From the NCBI GenBank assembly GCA_020851835.1, contig JADZBZ010000335.1, positions 1-7,229 on the forward strand: DNA of 7,229 bases. Reading direction: 5' to 3'. How positions within the stretch are numbered: the first letter of the stretch is position 1; each line of letters opens with the position of its first letter. Below are positions 6,055 to 7,229 of the stretch, piece by piece. The position numbers were made by a program, and so were the translations under genes. Origin of the DNA: Acidobacteriota bacterium (GTDB lineage Bacteria > Acidobacteriota > Vicinamibacteria > Vicinamibacterales > UBA2999). A model generated the notes under the pieces. The model did no database searches and was not told where the DNA came from. It was given only the letters and a program-made list of their open reading frames with translations.

Positions 6055-6274
6055 GAAGGGTTTCACATCCGCTCGGTTGTCCTGCGGCTGCCGGCTCGCG
6101 TTCCGCGAAGGCACCACGGGCAGTCCTGTGCTCGTCCTGCTCGACGCCAAGTCGCCAGGGTGCGTGAATCCGCGACACGTCTCGGGCCTGCCGCTGTACG
6201 ACTACCGCGAGGCCCTCCGACCTCCCACGCGACCGGGCACTCTCGGCGAAGAAGAATTCGAAGAAGAAGGCTAA
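6050..6274 (+). CDS. Small cysteine-containing protein of unknown function
   Basis: I do not recognise this 74-residue protein. It begins 18 bp after the thioredoxin stop in the same direction and fills the space up to the convergent permease. Third codon positions are mainly G or C, as in its neighbours, which supports a real gene. No signal peptide or membrane helix is evident. It contains SCGC (Cys12, Cys14), a hydrophobic stretch PVLVLL (26-31), then SPGC (Cys38) and His43, LPLYDYREAL (47-56), and a strongly acidic tail (EEEFEEEG). The Cys12/Cys14/Cys38/His43 set could bind a metal or take part in thiol chemistry, which would suit its place after a thioredoxin. That is inference. No Shine-Dalgarno sequence is seen, so expression may depend on coupling. 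Confidence 0.62.
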   Translation: MLKGFTSARLSCGCRLAFREGTTGSPVLVLLDAKSPGCVNPRHVSGLPLYDYREALRPPTRPGTLGEEEFEEEG

Positions 6275-6291
6275 CGAGGCCCGCCGCCTCG
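6275..6291. terminator. Hairpin between convergent genes
   Basis: CGAGGC (6275-6280) and GCCTCG (6286-6291) form a perfect 6-bp stem around the loop CCGCC. It lies entirely in the 20-bp gap between the small gene's TAA and the permease's TAG, so it could act for both converging transcripts. No T-tract of useful length follows on either strand, so strong intrinsic termination is not assured. Confidence 0.4.
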
Positions 6292-6294
6292 CCC

Positions 6295-7229
6295 CTACAA
6301 CTCCCGCAAGGCCGCTGGAATCGGCAGGCGTGCCGCGCGGACCGCAGGCAGCAGTCCGCCCACCAGGCCCATCCCCAGGGCGTACATCAGGCCCATCGTC
6401 AGCAGGCCCGGCGTGACGGTGAAGGCGAAGGCCACCTGGCTGAAGGTCTGGAAGTTCATCGTGGAGGTCTGGTAGCCGTTGAACCCCAGATACGCGGCCA
6501 GTCCGCCGAGCACGCCCCCGATGGCGGCCAGCGCCAGCGATTCGGCGAGCACCGACACCACCACCGACGTGGCGTTGAATCCCAGCGCGCGAAGCGTGGC
6601 GATTTCGCGGGACCGTGTGGAGACGGCCGTATACATGGTGAGTACGGCGCCGAAGACGGCGCCGATGCCCATCAGCGCGGCAATTACGAAGCCAAGGCCG
6701 CGGATGAGCGAGCTGAGGGCCTGCGACTGCTGCGCGTAGTACTCGGTTTCGCGGCGCACCTGCACGTTGAGCTGCGGGTTGGCGGTGAGCCAGTCGCGGA
6801 ACGTGTCGAAGCTGTCGCTCGAGTCGAGCCGGGCCAGCACGGTCTGGAACGTGTTGCCGCGCCGGTAGGCTCCCTGCAGCACGCGGGCGTCGCACCAGAT
6901 CTCCGATTCGGCCACCCCGCCGTCGGCTTCGAACACGCCCACCACGCGCCAGGTGTTCTGGCCCGATCGGATCTCGTTGCCGAGGGTGAGGCCCGCGAAC
7001 TGCCCGCTGGCTCCGCGGCCGACCACCACCTCGTTGGTGCCGAACTCGAGCATACGGCCCTCGACGATGGAGGTGTCGTCCCGGACTTGCAAAGCCGCGG
7101 GTCCGATGCCGCGCATCGGTACGTTGGCCGGCGTATTGGTCGAGCGCTTGGGCAGGTCGATGATGACGTAGAGCTCAGCGTCCGCCAGCGCCGTTGGGCC
7201 GTCCCGCCGGATGCCCGGCGCCTGCTTGA
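6295..7229 (-). CDS. MacB/FtsX-type ABC transporter permease, C-terminal part (5' end outside window)
   Basis: The frame is open from the right edge to a TAG stop, giving 310 visible residues. An internal Met at 7116 is not the start: upstream codons encode AELYVIIDLPKRS and NTPANVPMRGIG, typical of the MacB periplasmic core domain. That domain continues through NEVVVGRGASGQFAGLTLG and WRVVGVFEADGG. Three membrane helices then follow at roughly 176-199, 220-247 and 273-295 of the visible chain. Between the first two is the conserved cytoplasmic coupling stretch TRSREIATLRALGF. The chain ends PAVRAARLPIPAALREL, the usual FtsX-family finish. Such permeases work with a LolD/MacB-type ATPase, and often a membrane fusion protein, in efflux or in handling envelope lipids or proteins. 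Those partners would be upstream, beyond the window, so the substrate is unknown. Confidence 0.9.
   Translation of the reverse strand, partial: KQAPGIRRDGPTALADAELYVIIDLPKRSTNTPANVPMRGIGPAALQVRDDTSIVEGRMLEFGTNEVVVGRGASGQFAGLTLGNEIRSGQNTWRVVGVFEADGGVAESEIWCDARVLQGAYRRGNTFQTVLARLDSSDSFDTFRDWLTANPQLNVQVRRETEYYAQQSQALSSLIRGLGFVIAALMGIGAVFGAVLTMYTAVSTRSREIATLRALGFNATSVVVSVLAESLALAAIGGVLGGLAAYLGFNGYQTSTMNFQTFSQVAFAFTVTPGLLTMGLMYALGMGLVGGLLPAVRAARLPIPAALREL

Noticed and set aside
6247..6271. Repeated GAA codons around GAATTC resembling a short tandem repeat
   Set aside because: It is explained by the acidic EEEFEEEG tail of the small protein and is too short to be called a repeat element.
5231..6895. 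Long open frame of 554 codons on the minus strand across the thioredoxin, the small gene and the permease
   Set aside because: It lies antisense to clearly recognisable genes, its translation is Arg/Ala/Gly/Pro-rich with no domain, and GC-rich DNA commonly gives such spurious frames.

Overview
This is a high-GC window (third codon positions mostly G or C) from a Gram-negative bacterium. The evidence is an outer-membrane beta-barrel protein with a signal peptide, a MacB/FtsX-type permease, an ECF sigma factor with a zinc-binding membrane anti-sigma factor, and a membrane-anchored TlpA-like thioredoxin. The long peptidase / TolB-like propeller / Omp85-like barrel protein and the retropepsin-like aspartic protease suggest Acidobacteriota or a neighbouring soil phylum. 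That placement rests on protein style alone and is not proven. There are no mobile elements, RNA genes or CRISPR arrays.

Layout. (1) The left edge (1-206, +) is the C-terminal end of an aspartic protease. It converges on a two-gene minus-strand operon. (2) In that operon, a 1022-residue secreted protein (734-3802) is followed after 17 bp by a hotdog-fold acyl-CoA thioesterase (243-716). (3) A 205-bp divergent intergenic region (3803-4007) holds a perfect 10-bp inverted repeat and three overlapping palindromes. It is the only plausible shared control region in the window. (4) A plus-strand operon runs from 4008 to 6274: ECF sigma factor, zinc-finger anti-sigma factor, TlpA-like thioredoxin, and a small cysteine-containing protein of unknown function. 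(5) A MacB-like ABC permease on the minus strand (6295 to the right edge) converges on this operon, with a hairpin in the 20-bp gap.

How the genes may work together. The plus-strand operon looks like a thiol- or metal-responsive envelope regulatory module. The anti-sigma factor has a cytoplasmic HxxxCxxC zinc site and a periplasmic domain with two further cysteines flanked by histidines. The next gene encodes a periplasm-facing thioredoxin, and the last a small protein with a CxC motif and a third Cys/His pair. The large outer-membrane protein diverges from the sigma gene and is the nearest candidate target. These links are inferred from gene order and residues, not demonstrated.
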